Shown here: one piece after another, positions 7,897 through 17,498 of the stretch
How the letters are laid out: every line of letters starts with the position of its first letter
Position numbering within the stretch: position 1 is the first letter of the stretch
NCBI GenBank assembly: GCA_900548215.1
Contig: URJI01000019.1
Span: forward strand, 1-34,950
DNA: 34,950 bases
Origin: an uncultured Coprococcus sp.
Lineage (GTDB): Bacteria > Bacillota > Clostridia > Lachnospirales > Lachnospiraceae
Direction of reading: 5' to 3'
Program-made: the position numbers and the translations under genes
Notes under the pieces: model-generated
Told to the model about the DNA's origin: nothing
The model's database searches: none
The model's input: the letters and a program-made list of their open reading frames with translations, nothing else

Positions 7897-9627
7897 ATGA
7901 AACAGTGCAATGTGTGTGGTTATGTCACTGAGGATTACATCAATGTATGTCCCACCTGTGGAAATCAAATTTTTACTCAGATTACTTATCAACAGCAGCC
8001 TTATAACTTTACGCCGCCACCCCATCAGGAGCAGCTACATCCCGCTTTTCAGAGTATTTCGTCCAGACAGCCATCAAAACCTAAGAAAAAACCAAAGCTG
8101 CCTATCGTCCTGCCAATCTTTCTTGCGGTCATGATTATTGTGATAACTGTGGCTTTTTTCACTCTTATCAAGTACAGAAAATCAGTCCCTGATCAAAACA
8201 TTCCAGACAGCCAGGTGTCAGAGTCTACTGAAAATAATGATAATATTATCAATTATCCTGGCAATTACGATAATAATAATAATGATGCCAGTGACAGCAA
8301 TAAATTTGACGCCAAAACACTTGATGAATTGCCTAAAACATTCAAACACAAGACAAGTGAATTAAAGGAATTCAGCACAGAATACAGAATTACAGCCTCC
8401 AGAAATGGATATCTGATAGTGACCGATGGCGAAAATGGATATGGCTTTATGGATGGTACAGGTAACTTTATACTGCCAATGGAAAAGAGGAAGATATCTT
8501 TTGTTGATAACAATGATCTGGATATACTGAAAACGAACGTACTTGTAAGCAAAAAGAATACATACTACTCTGCATTTATTGACTTTGATGGCAATGAAAT
8601 TGCCAGATCCGAGAACCAAGGCAGTGTCAACGGTTTCTACGGTTCCGACACAACTGCCATAATATGCAACCCATATTCCCAGGTCAGTAAGCTGATTGAC
8701 TGCAATGGAAATGTACTTAAAGAATTCAAGCCTCTGGACAACGGCAAACTATTTACATCAATAGTAGGCAATAAATACCTTCTTACCGAATATGAATCCA
8801 TGGGCATAGGGCAGATCAACGGATCTGATACAATAACAGAGGTCATGGGAATCTATAATCTGGATGGCTCGCCAGTATACGTTCCTAATACTCATTCTCT
8901 CATTGAATTATGCTACAATCCATCTGGTTATTTTGCCATTTTTGAATCACCGCTTGATGATGCTAACGATTCATATTCATTTTTTGTGATAGATGAGACT
9001 GGCGAAAAGATTGCCGATCTTCCTGCATTTAGAGGAACTCTTGAGAACAATTTCCGTGTTCTGGACGATGATAGCTTTGTTGTTCCTGCTCCCCCTTCAG
9101 ACTACGATGAAGATAGCAGCAACGGATACTGCAAAATCTACAATATCAGGACTAACACTCTATCAGAAAACTATTTTGAGTTTGTCAAATATATGGTTGA
9201 CAACAGAGCATTTGCTTATGTGCCTGATGCTGAGGCAGTCTGCATAATTGACAATGAAGGAAATATCACAAACACAGGTGCTTATTTATTATCTGCAGAT
9301 GACAACGTCCTATATGGTGCTTTAAAATCCAGCCAGTCGAATAACACCTACTCAATAATGCTTCCAACTGAGATGTCATTCTGCTTCCTGCACGATGGAG
9401 AATTAGTCTCTATGGGAATTTTTTATTTTAAATATAAAGATGATTCAGGTCAGATTATATACATGAACTACGCAGGAAAAGTTCTGTACACCGCTGATTC
9501 TGATACAGACGATCCGTCTGCAACCGAAAGCGATGATGAAACTGCATTATTCCTCACTTTGGCCAGACAGGACGAAGCCACAGATACTGTATACCAAGAT
9601 ATCATTCCTGTTTCAGTAACGGAATAA
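7897..9627 (+). CDS. Zinc-ribbon membrane protein with WG-like repeats
   Basis: A 576-residue protein. Residues 1-25 hold two CxxC pairs (CNVCGY and CPTCGN), a zinc ribbon of the kind found at the N-terminus of many Firmicute membrane proteins. A Pro/Gln-rich linker and a basic patch (KPKKKPK) lead to one TM helix at about 69-90 (PIVLPIFLAVMIIVITVAFF). An Asn/Asp-rich stretch then leads to an extracellular domain of ~440 residues with units like NGYGFMDGTGNFILP and FIDFDGNEIA, similar to WG or beta-propeller blades. GGAGG lies about 8 bases before the ATG. The gene stands alone, diverging from the small membrane peptide unit. Role unknown; a surface binding or sensing protein is plausible. 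Confidence 0.7.
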   Translation: MKQCNVCGYVTEDYINVCPTCGNQIFTQITYQQQPYNFTPPPHQEQLHPAFQSISSRQPSKPKKKPKLPIVLPIFLAVMIIVITVAFFTLIKYRKSVPDQNIPDSQVSESTENNDNIINYPGNYDNNNNDASDSNKFDAKTLDELPKTFKHKTSELKEFSTEYRITASRNGYLIVTDGENGYGFMDGTGNFILPMEKRKISFVDNNDLDILKTNVLVSKKNTYYSAFIDFDGNEIARSENQGSVNGFYGSDTTAIICNPYSQVSKLIDCNGNVLKEFKPLDNGKLFTSIVGNKYLLTEYESMGIGQINGSDTITEVMGIYNLDGSPVYVPNTHSLIELCYNPSGYFAIFESPLDDANDSYSFFVIDETGEKIADLPAFRGTLENNFRVLDDDSFVVPAPPSDYDEDSSNGYCKIYNIRTNTLSENYFEFVKYMVDNRAFAYVPDAEAVCIIDNEGNITNTGAYLLSADDNVLYGALKSSQSNNTYSIMLPTEMSFCFLHDGELVSMGIFYFKYKDDSGQIIYMNYAGKVLYTADSDTDDPSATESDDETALFLTLARQDEATDTVYQDIIPVSVTE

Positions 9628-9662
9628 AAATCAGATCTGATAACACATGCAAAAAAATGAAA

Positions 9663-9698
9663 TGGGCTACCCTCTAATAAAGGATAGCCCACTTTTTT
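9663..9698. terminator. Bidirectional intrinsic terminator
   Basis: GGGCTACCCT (9664-9673) pairs with AGGATAGCCC (9681-9690) with one mismatch, followed by six T on the + strand (9693-9698). On the minus strand the stem is followed by ATTTCATTTTTTT, so it can end both the zinc-ribbon gene and the convergent DUF815 gene. Confidence 0.85.
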
Positions 9699-11001
9699 AC
9701 ATCCCCTGTCCCTTCAGATAATTGATAAACTGCTGCGCAGTACGTCCGCTTATGCCGCCGTGCGCAAGTTCCCACTTATTTGCCTCAGCGCAGAGCTCTT
9801 TCTCGTCCATGGTGATATGCTCTTTCTCAGCAAGACCCTTGACGATCTCGAAATACTCCTTCTGTGAAGGTGCGCTGTAGCTGATGGTTACGCCAAATCT
9901 GTTAACCAGCGACAGCTTCTCCTGGATAGTATCACTTCTGTGGATACCGTTATTGTTCTCCATATCGTTCCTGTCGTTCCATGTCTCCTTGATGAGGTGG
10001 CGGCGGTTCGATGTGGCGTAGATAAGCACATTGTCCGGCCTGATCTCCAGTCCGCCCTCGATGACAGCCTTGAGGTACTTGTACTCTATCTCAAACTCCT
10101 CAAATGAAAGATCATCCATGTATATGATAAATCTGTAATTTCTGTTCTTGATAAGCGATATTACCTGTGACAGATCCTGGAACTGATGCTTGTAAATCTC
10201 GATCATACGAAGTCCCCTGTCATAGTATTCATTGATGATCGCCTTGATGGTTGTGGACTTTCCTGTTCCACTGTCTCCGAAGAGAAGTGCATTGTTCGCC
10301 TTGCGTCCCTCCACAAATGCCTCGGTATTATCCACAATCTTCTTCTTCTGGATCTCGTAGCCGATGAGATCGTCAAGCATGACATCCTCTGTATTGTTGA
10401 TTGGAACAAATTCCAGATCACCGTGCTCACGTGTGATCCTGAACGCCTTGTTGAGTCCGAACATTCCCACACCATATGCTTTATAGAATGATGTAACTAT
10501 ATCAAATATCTGATCCTCATTCTCAGCTTCCTCTATGGCATTGCTGACAGCCTGAACCTTCTCACTGACATTCTTATTGTACATTCTCTCCTTCTTGCCA
10601 ATAGACTTGTAATTGTTGATAGTTGAGAAACAGTCTATCCCAAGTGCGCTCTCTATCTCTGAGAAATCAAAGTCGAACAGCTTCTTGAATATCCTAAAAT
10701 CATTCTTTGCAAAATAATTAACTGTTCCGTCATTCGCACCAACCTTCTCACAGGTGATGCTGAATGAGTTCTCATTTGTAATGAGGATGAATGCAAGGTA
10801 ATTGTGCCACAGATTCTTGTCAAATCCATAGCTTGTCGCCAGGTCAAGCAGTCGCTTGATCTGATCATAGATACGGGCACACAGCTCCGCCTTCTCACAT
10901 CTCTTCATATCGAAATCCTCAAATATGCCCGACAGCTTCATCAGTATGCTATCCTCACCCAGATCTCTGTATAACACAAGTTTCGCTATATCTCTGTACA
11001 T
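9697..11001 (-). CDS. DUF815-family AAA+ ATPase
   Basis: A 434-residue P-loop ATPase. The N-terminal ~200 residues are helical and family-specific. The AAA part follows: Walker A GDSGTGKS at 242-249, Walker B RFIIYMDDLSF near 290, and sensor-1-like NVLIYATSNRRHLI, which is typical of DUF815 (PF05673). DUF815 proteins are widespread single-gene ATPases of unknown biological role. The start ATG 11001 fits the family length. The gene is last in a minus-strand group with an AI-2E-type exporter and an exonuclease. No substrate can be inferred. Confidence 0.88.
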   Translation of the reverse strand: MYRDIAKLVLYRDLGEDSILMKLSGIFEDFDMKRCEKAELCARIYDQIKRLLDLATSYGFDKNLWHNYLAFILITNENSFSITCEKVGANDGTVNYFAKNDFRIFKKLFDFDFSEIESALGIDCFSTINNYKSIGKKERMYNKNVSEKVQAVSNAIEEAENEDQIFDIVTSFYKAYGVGMFGLNKAFRITREHGDLEFVPINNTEDVMLDDLIGYEIQKKKIVDNTEAFVEGRKANNALLFGDSGTGKSTTIKAIINEYYDRGLRMIEIYKHQFQDLSQVISLIKNRNYRFIIYMDDLSFEEFEIEYKYLKAVIEGGLEIRPDNVLIYATSNRRHLIKETWNDRNDMENNNGIHRSDTIQEKLSLVNRFGVTISYSAPSQKEYFEIVKGLAEKEHITMDEKELCAEANKWELAHGGISGRTAQQFINYLKGQGM

Positions 11002-11053
11002 CTATTTATCCTTCTTTCTGGCAGAATAACTTTAAAATTTCATATCCTGCAAT

Positions 11054-12472
11054 TTATCTCTTTCTTTTTCTTGATCTCTTTACACCTGATACGTTTTCAC
11101 CAGATTCTGCAGAATCTGACTTCAAAGCAGTATCTGCTATATCTGTATTCGAATCATTTCCTGTAGCATCTGAATTTAAAGTAGTTCCTGTGGCATCCAG
11201 ATCTGAAGCAGCTCTGGAAACGCCCGCTGCATCCCCGCCGTCCTCTGTCTTCACCTTAGACTGCTTTGCGCTTTCCTGCTCATCCAGTCTGCCATCCCAC
11301 CGTCCCTCAGGGATCTCACAGGCAAGATTGTATTTCTTCCAGGATATGTGCTTCGCCTTCAGGCACTTTACCACGTACTCCTCTGAGAGCACGTAGAGCA
11401 CCGAGAAGAGCGGCACAAATATCAGCATACCCAGAACTCCCATCAGATCGCCGCCGACCATGACAGCCACAAGCACCCATATAGACGGAAGGCCGACTGA
11501 TCCTCCAACCACATGCGGATATATGAGGTTGCCCTCTATCTGCTGCAACACTATGAATATGATGAGGAAGGCAACAGCCTTCTTCGGATCATCCACAAGT
11601 ATCATGATCGTTCCGGCAAAGCATCCGACAAATGCTCCGAGAACCGGAATAAGCGCAAACACTGCGATCAATATGCTCACCGTGAGCGCATATGGAATTC
11701 GAAATACCGTCATCGTTATGAAGAACATAAGTCCAAGTATGCACGCCTCAAGGCACTGTCCCGATATAAACTTTGAGAAAGTCCTGTCAGCCAGCACACA
11801 TGTCTGGATGAATCTGTCTGCCTTTCTCTCCTTGAACACAGCGTAGAGAATACCCTTGACCTGCTTCTCAAGAGTCTCCTTCTGAGCCAGAATATAACAG
11901 GCAAAGAACAGTCCCACCAATACATCAACAACTGCTCCCACAACGCTGCTGGCTATAGAGAATGTGGATGACAGAACACTGCTTCCTCCATTCTTGACCA
12001 AATCCACCAGATTCGTAACCAGCGCATCCCAATTTATATCTATTCTCTTTATCTTGTCAACAATATCCGGCTGATCCTTCATGATCTTTATGGCCTTGTC
12101 CTGTATATCGTCCATAGCCGCCGGCAGCTTCTCTGCAAATGCAGTAACCGTTCTTGACATCTCCGGTATGACCATTGTTATGGCAAATGCAAAAGCTGCG
12201 ATTATGCACAGGAACGACAGTATCAGACACACCGGTCTCTTCATCTTATACAGCCTGCTGTTCTCGTTCTTAAACAGTACTTTCTCAAATCCTTTCATAG
12301 GAACATTCACCACAAATGCTATGGCAAACCCTATGACAAACGGCATGAGTATATTTACCAGCCAGCTAAACAGGTGTGACACCTTGTCAAAGTTAAACAA
12401 GATATACGCAAACAGTACCACACCGCACAACAGAAGCATGATCCTGATAATATCTTTTTTATTCCAATTCAC
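11054..12472 (-). CDS. AI-2E family transporter (YtvI/PerM-like membrane protein)
   Basis: A 472-residue integral membrane protein starting with GTG 12472, which has GGAGG eight bases upstream. Two N-terminal helices (about 10-28 and 35-56) are followed by a long extracytoplasmic loop, then a cluster of helices from about 165 to 365. LVGLFFACYILAQKE and VLGAFVGCFAGTIMILVDDPKKAVAFL are characteristic of PF01594. Family members are exporters, some acting as Na+/H+ antiporters, others proposed to export autoinducer-2; the substrate here is unknown. The last ~75 residues are a hydrophilic Ser/Asp/Ala/Thr tail with degenerate repeats (SDATG, LNSDATGN, LKSDSAES) ending in KRSRKRKR, probably disordered and cytoplasmic. 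Confidence 0.88.
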   Translation of the reverse strand: MNWNKKDIIRIMLLLCGVVLFAYILFNFDKVSHLFSWLVNILMPFVIGFAIAFVVNVPMKGFEKVLFKNENSRLYKMKRPVCLILSFLCIIAAFAFAITMVIPEMSRTVTAFAEKLPAAMDDIQDKAIKIMKDQPDIVDKIKRIDINWDALVTNLVDLVKNGGSSVLSSTFSIASSVVGAVVDVLVGLFFACYILAQKETLEKQVKGILYAVFKERKADRFIQTCVLADRTFSKFISGQCLEACILGLMFFITMTVFRIPYALTVSILIAVFALIPVLGAFVGCFAGTIMILVDDPKKAVAFLIIFIVLQQIEGNLIYPHVVGGSVGLPSIWVLVAVMVGGDLMGVLGMLIFVPLFSVLYVLSEEYVVKCLKAKHISWKKYNLACEIPEGRWDGRLDEQESAKQSKVKTEDGGDAAGVSRAASDLDATGTTLNSDATGNDSNTDIADTALKSDSAESGENVSGVKRSRKRKR

Positions 12473-12508
12473 AATCTGAACCTCCTTGTTGTTTGTCCAA
12501 ACATCTTC

Positions 12509-13156
12509 TCAATCCAGATGAATATTGCTGAATGCATCAGACAGAGAATAAGTCAGTTTCTTTTTTGGCTTGTATACATCCATAACTGGGGCCATGATCT
12601 TGAAAAATTTCTCCTCATCCTTGGACAATTTGAATACCTCCGATGTGTTTCTCGCATCCCACAGAGCATCGTGCTCTGCGCCCTGGAAATTCTCTCCCAG
12701 ATAAAATACTGCATCGGACAGGGATATTCTTCTGGATGTCCCGATCATCTTTGCAAATTCCTTTTGGAAGTCCTTCCATTTGGATATGGTCTCTTCTATC
12801 TGTGGATGCATATAAGACTTGAGACGCGCCTCCTTGCGAAACTGCCTGAGATCATTCTCACTCCAGGCATATATCACATCTGCGTCACTACACCACTCAA
12901 TGAATTTTCCTATTGCCTCCTCGTACAGAGGTGCATCTGCAAGAAGTTCATCGGTGATACCTGTCAGCTTTATTATACGTGAAGCCATACACCCAAATAC
13001 CGGTTTCACATAACTCTTAAACGAGTCTATCTCATTGTACTCGTCATCCAGCTTGACCGCACCTATTTCTATTATCTCATTCTTACATATCTTCATTTCC
13101 TGTTTGTGTTCAGAATCTATAAGATTCATCTCAAAGTCCACAAAAACGTATCTCAT
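12509..13156 (-). CDS. DEDDh 3'-5' exonuclease (DnaQ/KapD-like)
   Basis: A 215-residue exonuclease of the RNase T/DnaQ fold. Motif Exo I has D7 and E9 (FVDFEMN), Exo II is VIYAWSENDLRQF near 95-107, and Exo III is GAEHDALWDARNT near 157-169, with the His and Asp of the DEDDh class. These four acids bind two metal ions for 3'-5' hydrolysis. The single-domain size and the ITDELLADAPLYEEA segment resemble KapD/ERI-1-like exonucleases rather than polymerase III epsilon; whether RNA or DNA is the substrate is not clear. The AI-2E gene follows after 36 bases, so the two are probably co-transcribed. Confidence 0.87.
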   Translation of the reverse strand: MRYVFVDFEMNLIDSEHKQEMKICKNEIIEIGAVKLDDEYNEIDSFKSYVKPVFGCMASRIIKLTGITDELLADAPLYEEAIGKFIEWCSDADVIYAWSENDLRQFRKEARLKSYMHPQIEETISKWKDFQKEFAKMIGTSRRISLSDAVFYLGENFQGAEHDALWDARNTSEVFKLSKDEEKFFKIMAPVMDVYKPKKKLTYSLSDAFSNIHLD

Positions 13157-13363
13157 ACACAGTCTTTCCCCTTACGTTCCGAATACTTTTGTCCTCTGGT
13201 CACGCCTCCAAGGCTGAATTTACAATTCATTATACCAATGTACACCAAAAATAAAAGTCTGTAAACAAACTTATATCCTATTTTTAGTATGTATTTTTAC
13301 AACATTTTGAGGTAAAATTTTCATGACTTATATTAATAATATAGACACGAAAGGACTTCACAT

Positions 13364-13972
13364 ATGAAGAATATAGTATTTGACATAGGCATGGTGCTCA
13401 TCGACTTCCATTGGAAGACGACCATGCAGAAGCTCGGCATACCAGAAGATGCCATCGAAGTATTGGGACGCAACATGATAAACCACCCACTGTGGAATCA
13501 CTTTGACCTGGACGACATACCGGAGGAAGAACTGATCTCACGTTTCAAAGAGCTCTCCCCGGCATACAGCAGTTACATTGATCAGTTCATGAACAACCTG
13601 GATGATGTTGTGGACATGTTCCCGGGCGCCGACACATGGCTGAAATCACTTAAGGACAGAGGCTACAACATCTACCTGCTGTCAAACTATCCGAGAAGGC
13701 TGTTCGCGCTGCACACACCGAGATTCCACTTCCTGCCATACACCGACGGAAGGGTTGTGTCATACGAATACCATATCACCAAGCCAGATCCTGCCATCTA
13801 CAAGATACTCTGTGAAAAATACAGCATAAAACCCGAAGAATCCGTATTTCTGGACGACAGACCGGCCAACACAGAGGCCGCAGCAGCCCTGGGATTCCAC
13901 GTGCTGAACGTGACAGATCCGGTACTTGCCAGACAGGAACTTGATGATCTGCTGGATGCCCAGCAGGGTTAG
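13364..13972 (+). CDS. HAD-superfamily hydrolase, subfamily IA
   Basis: A 202-residue HAD phosphatase. Motif I is FDIGMVLIDF with nucleophile D6; the second Asp of the DxD motif is Gly, as in YihX-type enzymes (FDxGxV). Motif II is LLSNYPRR near 107, motif III K near 141 (HITKPDPAIYK), and motif IV FLDDRPANTEAA near 166. The helical cap between motifs I and II makes it subclass IA. YihX-type members hydrolyse sugar phosphates; the substrate here is not known. A GAAAGGA site precedes the ATG. The gene ends 17 bases before the LtaS-like gene on the same strand. Confidence 0.88.
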   Translation: MKNIVFDIGMVLIDFHWKTTMQKLGIPEDAIEVLGRNMINHPLWNHFDLDDIPEEELISRFKELSPAYSSYIDQFMNNLDDVVDMFPGADTWLKSLKDRGYNIYLLSNYPRRLFALHTPRFHFLPYTDGRVVSYEYHITKPDPAIYKILCEKYSIKPEESVFLDDRPANTEAAAALGFHVLNVTDPVLARQELDDLLDAQQG

Positions 13973-13989
13973 TTTTCACAGGAGCCGCT

Positions 13990-16098
13990 ATGAACACACT
14001 TAAAAGCACAAACAATCATACAAAAACCAGAAGCTCCTCGGTCCTTTGGAGGATGCTGTTTTTCACATTTGCATTTGTATATATGGAGCTCCTGTTTCAC
14101 ACATCTGTCTACGGAGGCATCGATTCGGGAATCATACATCCGCTCCTCTTTGCGGCGGCATGCGGCCTTACTCTGTCTCTGCTCTGCTCATTCTGGAACA
14201 GAATAGCAAATGCCGTGACAGCCTATCTCCTCTGGAGCGTATTTACGGTATACTACATAACCCAGTTTGTCTATTATAAGATATTCAGGACCTTCCTGAG
14301 CCTCGTCTCCATTGGAGGTGCCCAAGACGCCATGAATTTCAAATCAGTGCTGCTTGCTGCACTTAAAAACAACTGGTATTTCATAGTTTTATTCCTGCTG
14401 CCTCTCATATGCCTGATCGTACTGAACAGACTTTTCTTCTCATTTGGCAGATGCAGCCTTGGAAAAACCGGTCACAAAGTCATACGCGCACTGACCACAA
14501 ATGTCATAGCTGCCACAGTCATGTGGATTACCGCAATCGGTCTTCTCGGCATAAGCGGAAAGGAGGCCTATTCTCCATACGCGCTTTTCCACGGCCGTTA
14601 TGTTCTGGAACTTTCCATGAACAAGCTGGGCGTCATGGTCACAACGGCAAGGGACAGCATCACCATGCTGACAAAGAGCAACTCGTCCAGAACATTTGAA
14701 CTTGCAAATGGCGCAGATATATCCCTTAAAACTGCAGATGCAGGCTCAGGCACATCAGACGATGTGCAAAAACCTGACGCAGCAGAAACTTCCGGCACAG
14801 AGGCCGCCACAGAAGAACCGGAGGATATACCGGTACCACAGATTGATCCTGAGATTGATTTTGGAAAGCTTTACAGTTCAACAGACGACGAAGAATTAAA
14901 AAGCCTGTCTGCATATTTCTCAGGGGTGGAGCCGACATATCAGGACGAATACACCGGTATGTTCAAAGGATACAATGTAGTATTTGTCACAGCGGAAAGC
15001 CTGAGCACCTATGGTATATCCGAAGAAGCCACTCCTACTCTGTACAAAATTTACCACGATGGATTTGAATTTACCAATTTCTACAATCCTCTGTGGTATC
15101 ACAGCACCATAGATGGCGAATATACCAACTGTCTAAGTCAGTACCCGGCATCATCCAAATGGAGTTTTGAGGCATCAGCGGATACATACCAGCCATACGC
15201 TCTTGGCAATATTCTGAATGCAGAGGGGTACAAGAGCTACGGCTACCACGACTTTGACGCCACCTATTACGACAGAACAAAAACACATCCGAACATGGGA
15301 TACTCGACATTCAAGGCCATAGGTGCAGGACTCGACATCCCTGATCACGTCATGTACTCGGATCTTGAGTGCATGGAAGCCGTGTACGAAGACTTTATAA
15401 ATGATGACCACTTCAATATGTACTTTATGAGCTTTTCCGGACATCTTCCGTATAACTATGATATGCAGTATCTATGTCAGAAGAACAGGGAGGAAGCAGA
15501 AGCTGCCCTGGCCGGTCAGAACTATTCAGACGAAGCAGTCGCTTATGTTGCAGCCCAGATAGAGCTTGACAAAGCACTGGAATTTCTCATGGATAAACTG
15601 GATGCGGCAGGCAAACTTGACAACACTCTCTTCATCGTTGCGCCCGATCACTATCCTTACGGACTCAGCGACGGCACCTACAACGAGCTCGCGGGAAGTG
15701 ACGTGGAGAACGATCCATTTGAGCTCCACAGGAATCAGTTTGGCATATGGAGCTCATCCATGGAAAAATCTGTAACAATTGACAAACTGTGCTCCAGCGT
15801 TGACATTCTTCCAACCGTGCTAAATCTTTTAGGTGCGGACTTTGACTCAAGACTCCTTGCCGGACGCAACATCATGTCAGACTGTGATCCTCTCGTCATA
15901 TTTGCAAACCAGAGCTTTATCACAGACAAAGTGAAGTATAACGCAGGAACGGGTGAGGTTACATACCTGGTTCCGGAATCACAAGTGCCGGCAGGTTACA
16001 TCGATGACATGATAACCGAGGTGGAAAACAGACTTTATATATCAGATGAGATGATCAACACTGACTACTACTCTTTTGTGTACGGCAGGTCAGAATAA
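13990..16098 (+). CDS. LtaS-family membrane sulfatase-fold phosphoglycerol transferase
   Basis: A 702-residue enzyme with five TM helices (about 20-40, 48-68, 74-98, 128-150, 168-188), a Thr/Glu/Asp-rich linker (about 235-290) and an extracellular sulfatase-fold domain. Expected metal and catalytic residues are visible: E336 in FVTAESLST, the probable nucleophile T379 in DGEYTNC, H485 in SFSGHLPY and D553-H554 in VAPDHYPYG. In this family the enzyme moves glycerophosphate from phosphatidylglycerol to a polymer or glycolipid at the outer face of the membrane. Whether it makes lipoteichoic acid or another glycerophosphate decoration is not decided by sequence. AGGAG precedes the ATG by ~6 bases. 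Its last 44 bases overlap the convergent MATE gene. Confidence 0.88.
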   Translation: MNTLKSTNNHTKTRSSSVLWRMLFFTFAFVYMELLFHTSVYGGIDSGIIHPLLFAAACGLTLSLLCSFWNRIANAVTAYLLWSVFTVYYITQFVYYKIFRTFLSLVSIGGAQDAMNFKSVLLAALKNNWYFIVLFLLPLICLIVLNRLFFSFGRCSLGKTGHKVIRALTTNVIAATVMWITAIGLLGISGKEAYSPYALFHGRYVLELSMNKLGVMVTTARDSITMLTKSNSSRTFELANGADISLKTADAGSGTSDDVQKPDAAETSGTEAATEEPEDIPVPQIDPEIDFGKLYSSTDDEELKSLSAYFSGVEPTYQDEYTGMFKGYNVVFVTAESLSTYGISEEATPTLYKIYHDGFEFTNFYNPLWYHSTIDGEYTNCLSQYPASSKWSFEASADTYQPYALGNILNAEGYKSYGYHDFDATYYDRTKTHPNMGYSTFKAIGAGLDIPDHVMYSDLECMEAVYEDFINDDHFNMYFMSFSGHLPYNYDMQYLCQKNREEAEAALAGQNYSDEAVAYVAAQIELDKALEFLMDKLDAAGKLDNTLFIVAPDHYPYGLSDGTYNELAGSDVENDPFELHRNQFGIWSSSMEKSVTIDKLCSSVDILPTVLNLLGADFDSRLLAGRNIMSDCDPLVIFANQSFITDKVKYNAGTGEVTYLVPESQVPAGYIDDMITEVENRLYISDEMINTDYYSFVYGRSE

Positions 16099-17494
16099 AT
16101 ATAACGAAAGCCACCACACCTGACAACACGTCAGCGGCGGCCTGAACAACAGCCACGCCAGCAAGGCCATACACCTGCGGCAGCAGGAACATCAGCGGGA
16201 CGAAGAACACCCCCTGTCTGAAGGCCGATATGAGCGTGGCTTTTCCATATGCCCCAAGAGCCTGGTAATACATTCCCGCCACCAGCGAAAGTGCCGCAAA
16301 TGGCATGGATATCCCATGTGCCCTGATTGAAAACGACGATATGCCAGCCGCACCATTTTGCCCGCCGAGGAATATGCCTGCAAGCAAATCCGCCCAGATA
16401 AAGGAAGCCGCCCCCGCAAACACCATGAATATGACTGCCGTGATCATGGTAAACTTACGCGACAGCCTGACTCTCTCCATAAGCTTTGCCCCATATGCAA
16501 AACCGCACACCGGAGCAAATCCCTGTCCGTAACCAACAAGCACCGCAAATACAACCGCAAATATCTTATTTGCCACAGTTATCCCTGCCATGGCATCATC
16601 GCCATACTGCCTGCAGCTTCTGCTTATCATGACAGCAGCAAGGCACATAAATCCCTGCCTCAAAAGTGAAGGCATTCCCACCCTGAGGATCTTTGCCCAA
16701 TATCGAAATGACCATATATCCCCAAGGTGAAGCCTCACAACGCTGTGCCCAGATCTGACGCACATATACATGATGATAAGACTCACACTCTGCCCTGCAA
16801 ATGTCGCAATACCCGCACCGGATATCCCCATCTTCATCACATCTATAAAGACATAATCAAGAACAGCATTTGTCACACCTCCGGCACATATCCCGAGCAG
16901 TGCAAGGTACGGCTGTCCCTCCGCCCGCAGCGCATTGTTGAGGACATACGCACCGCACATGACAGGTGCCGCCAGCATGATAAAAATACCATACTGCCCT
17001 GCATATTCACTGCTTGTGTCGGTGGCTCCGAGAAGCCTTACAATATCATCCCTGAGCAAGATGAAGAAAGCCGCCATAACCGCTCCCGAAACTACACTTC
17101 CTGCAAATGCAGTTGCCAGCGTCTGTTCTGCCTCGCGCTTTTTCTTCTGTCCAAGAAGTCTCGCTATCTCACTTCCCGCACCCATTCCCCATGTGTAGCC
17201 CACCGCCTGGATAAGTGCCATCACAGAGAACATGATCCCCACAGCAGCCACCTGGCTTTCGCCGAGATCTGACACGAAATATGTGTCCACTATATTGTAG
17301 GTGGTGGCTATGAGCATGGTAAGAACCGTTGACACAGACAGTGACAGAATAAGAGAAGGCACAGGAGTCTCAGCCATTTTGCTGTGATTCTCCTGTGCCT
17401 TAAATTCCGCATCCACACTGTCAGGGATGTCCATCCCCTGAAGTTTTAATTGTCTGATTTTCGCTGTTTTGTCTTTTTTATCTGCTATGCTCAC
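16055..17494 (-). CDS. MATE-family multidrug/Na+ efflux transporter
   Basis: A 479-residue MATE transporter with 12 predicted helices in two related halves. SVSTVLTMLIATTYNIVDTYFVSDLGESQVAAVG is the conserved first-helix block, and GYTWGMGAGSEIARLLGQKKKREAEQ follows. The second half has MPSLLRQGFMCLAAVMISRSC and GYGQGFAPVCGFAYGAK. The family exports cationic compounds by Na+ or H+ antiport; the substrate is unknown. It starts with GTG 17494, only 4 bases after the patatin stop, with a weak AGGGAT site, which suggests translational coupling. The C-terminal 15 codons overlap the convergent LtaS-like gene. The N-terminus carries an unusual ~40-residue charged extension before the first helix. 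Confidence 0.92.
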   Translation of the reverse strand: MSIADKKDKTAKIRQLKLQGMDIPDSVDAEFKAQENHSKMAETPVPSLILSLSVSTVLTMLIATTYNIVDTYFVSDLGESQVAAVGIMFSVMALIQAVGYTWGMGAGSEIARLLGQKKKREAEQTLATAFAGSVVSGAVMAAFFILLRDDIVRLLGATDTSSEYAGQYGIFIMLAAPVMCGAYVLNNALRAEGQPYLALLGICAGGVTNAVLDYVFIDVMKMGISGAGIATFAGQSVSLIIMYMCVRSGHSVVRLHLGDIWSFRYWAKILRVGMPSLLRQGFMCLAAVMISRSCRQYGDDAMAGITVANKIFAVVFAVLVGYGQGFAPVCGFAYGAKLMERVRLSRKFTMITAVIFMVFAGAASFIWADLLAGIFLGGQNGAAGISSFSIRAHGISMPFAALSLVAGMYYQALGAYGKATLISAFRQGVFFVPLMFLLPQVYGLAGVAVVQAAADVLSGVVAFVIFILTCRTQKSSSQC

Positions 17495-17498
17495 CTGA

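Noticed and set aside
9697..13156. A defence island built on the AAA+ ATPase and exonuclease.
   Set aside because: DUF815 ATPase, AI-2E exporter and KapD-like exonuclease are common chromosomal genes; no toxin, nuclease partner or mobility gene accompanies them.
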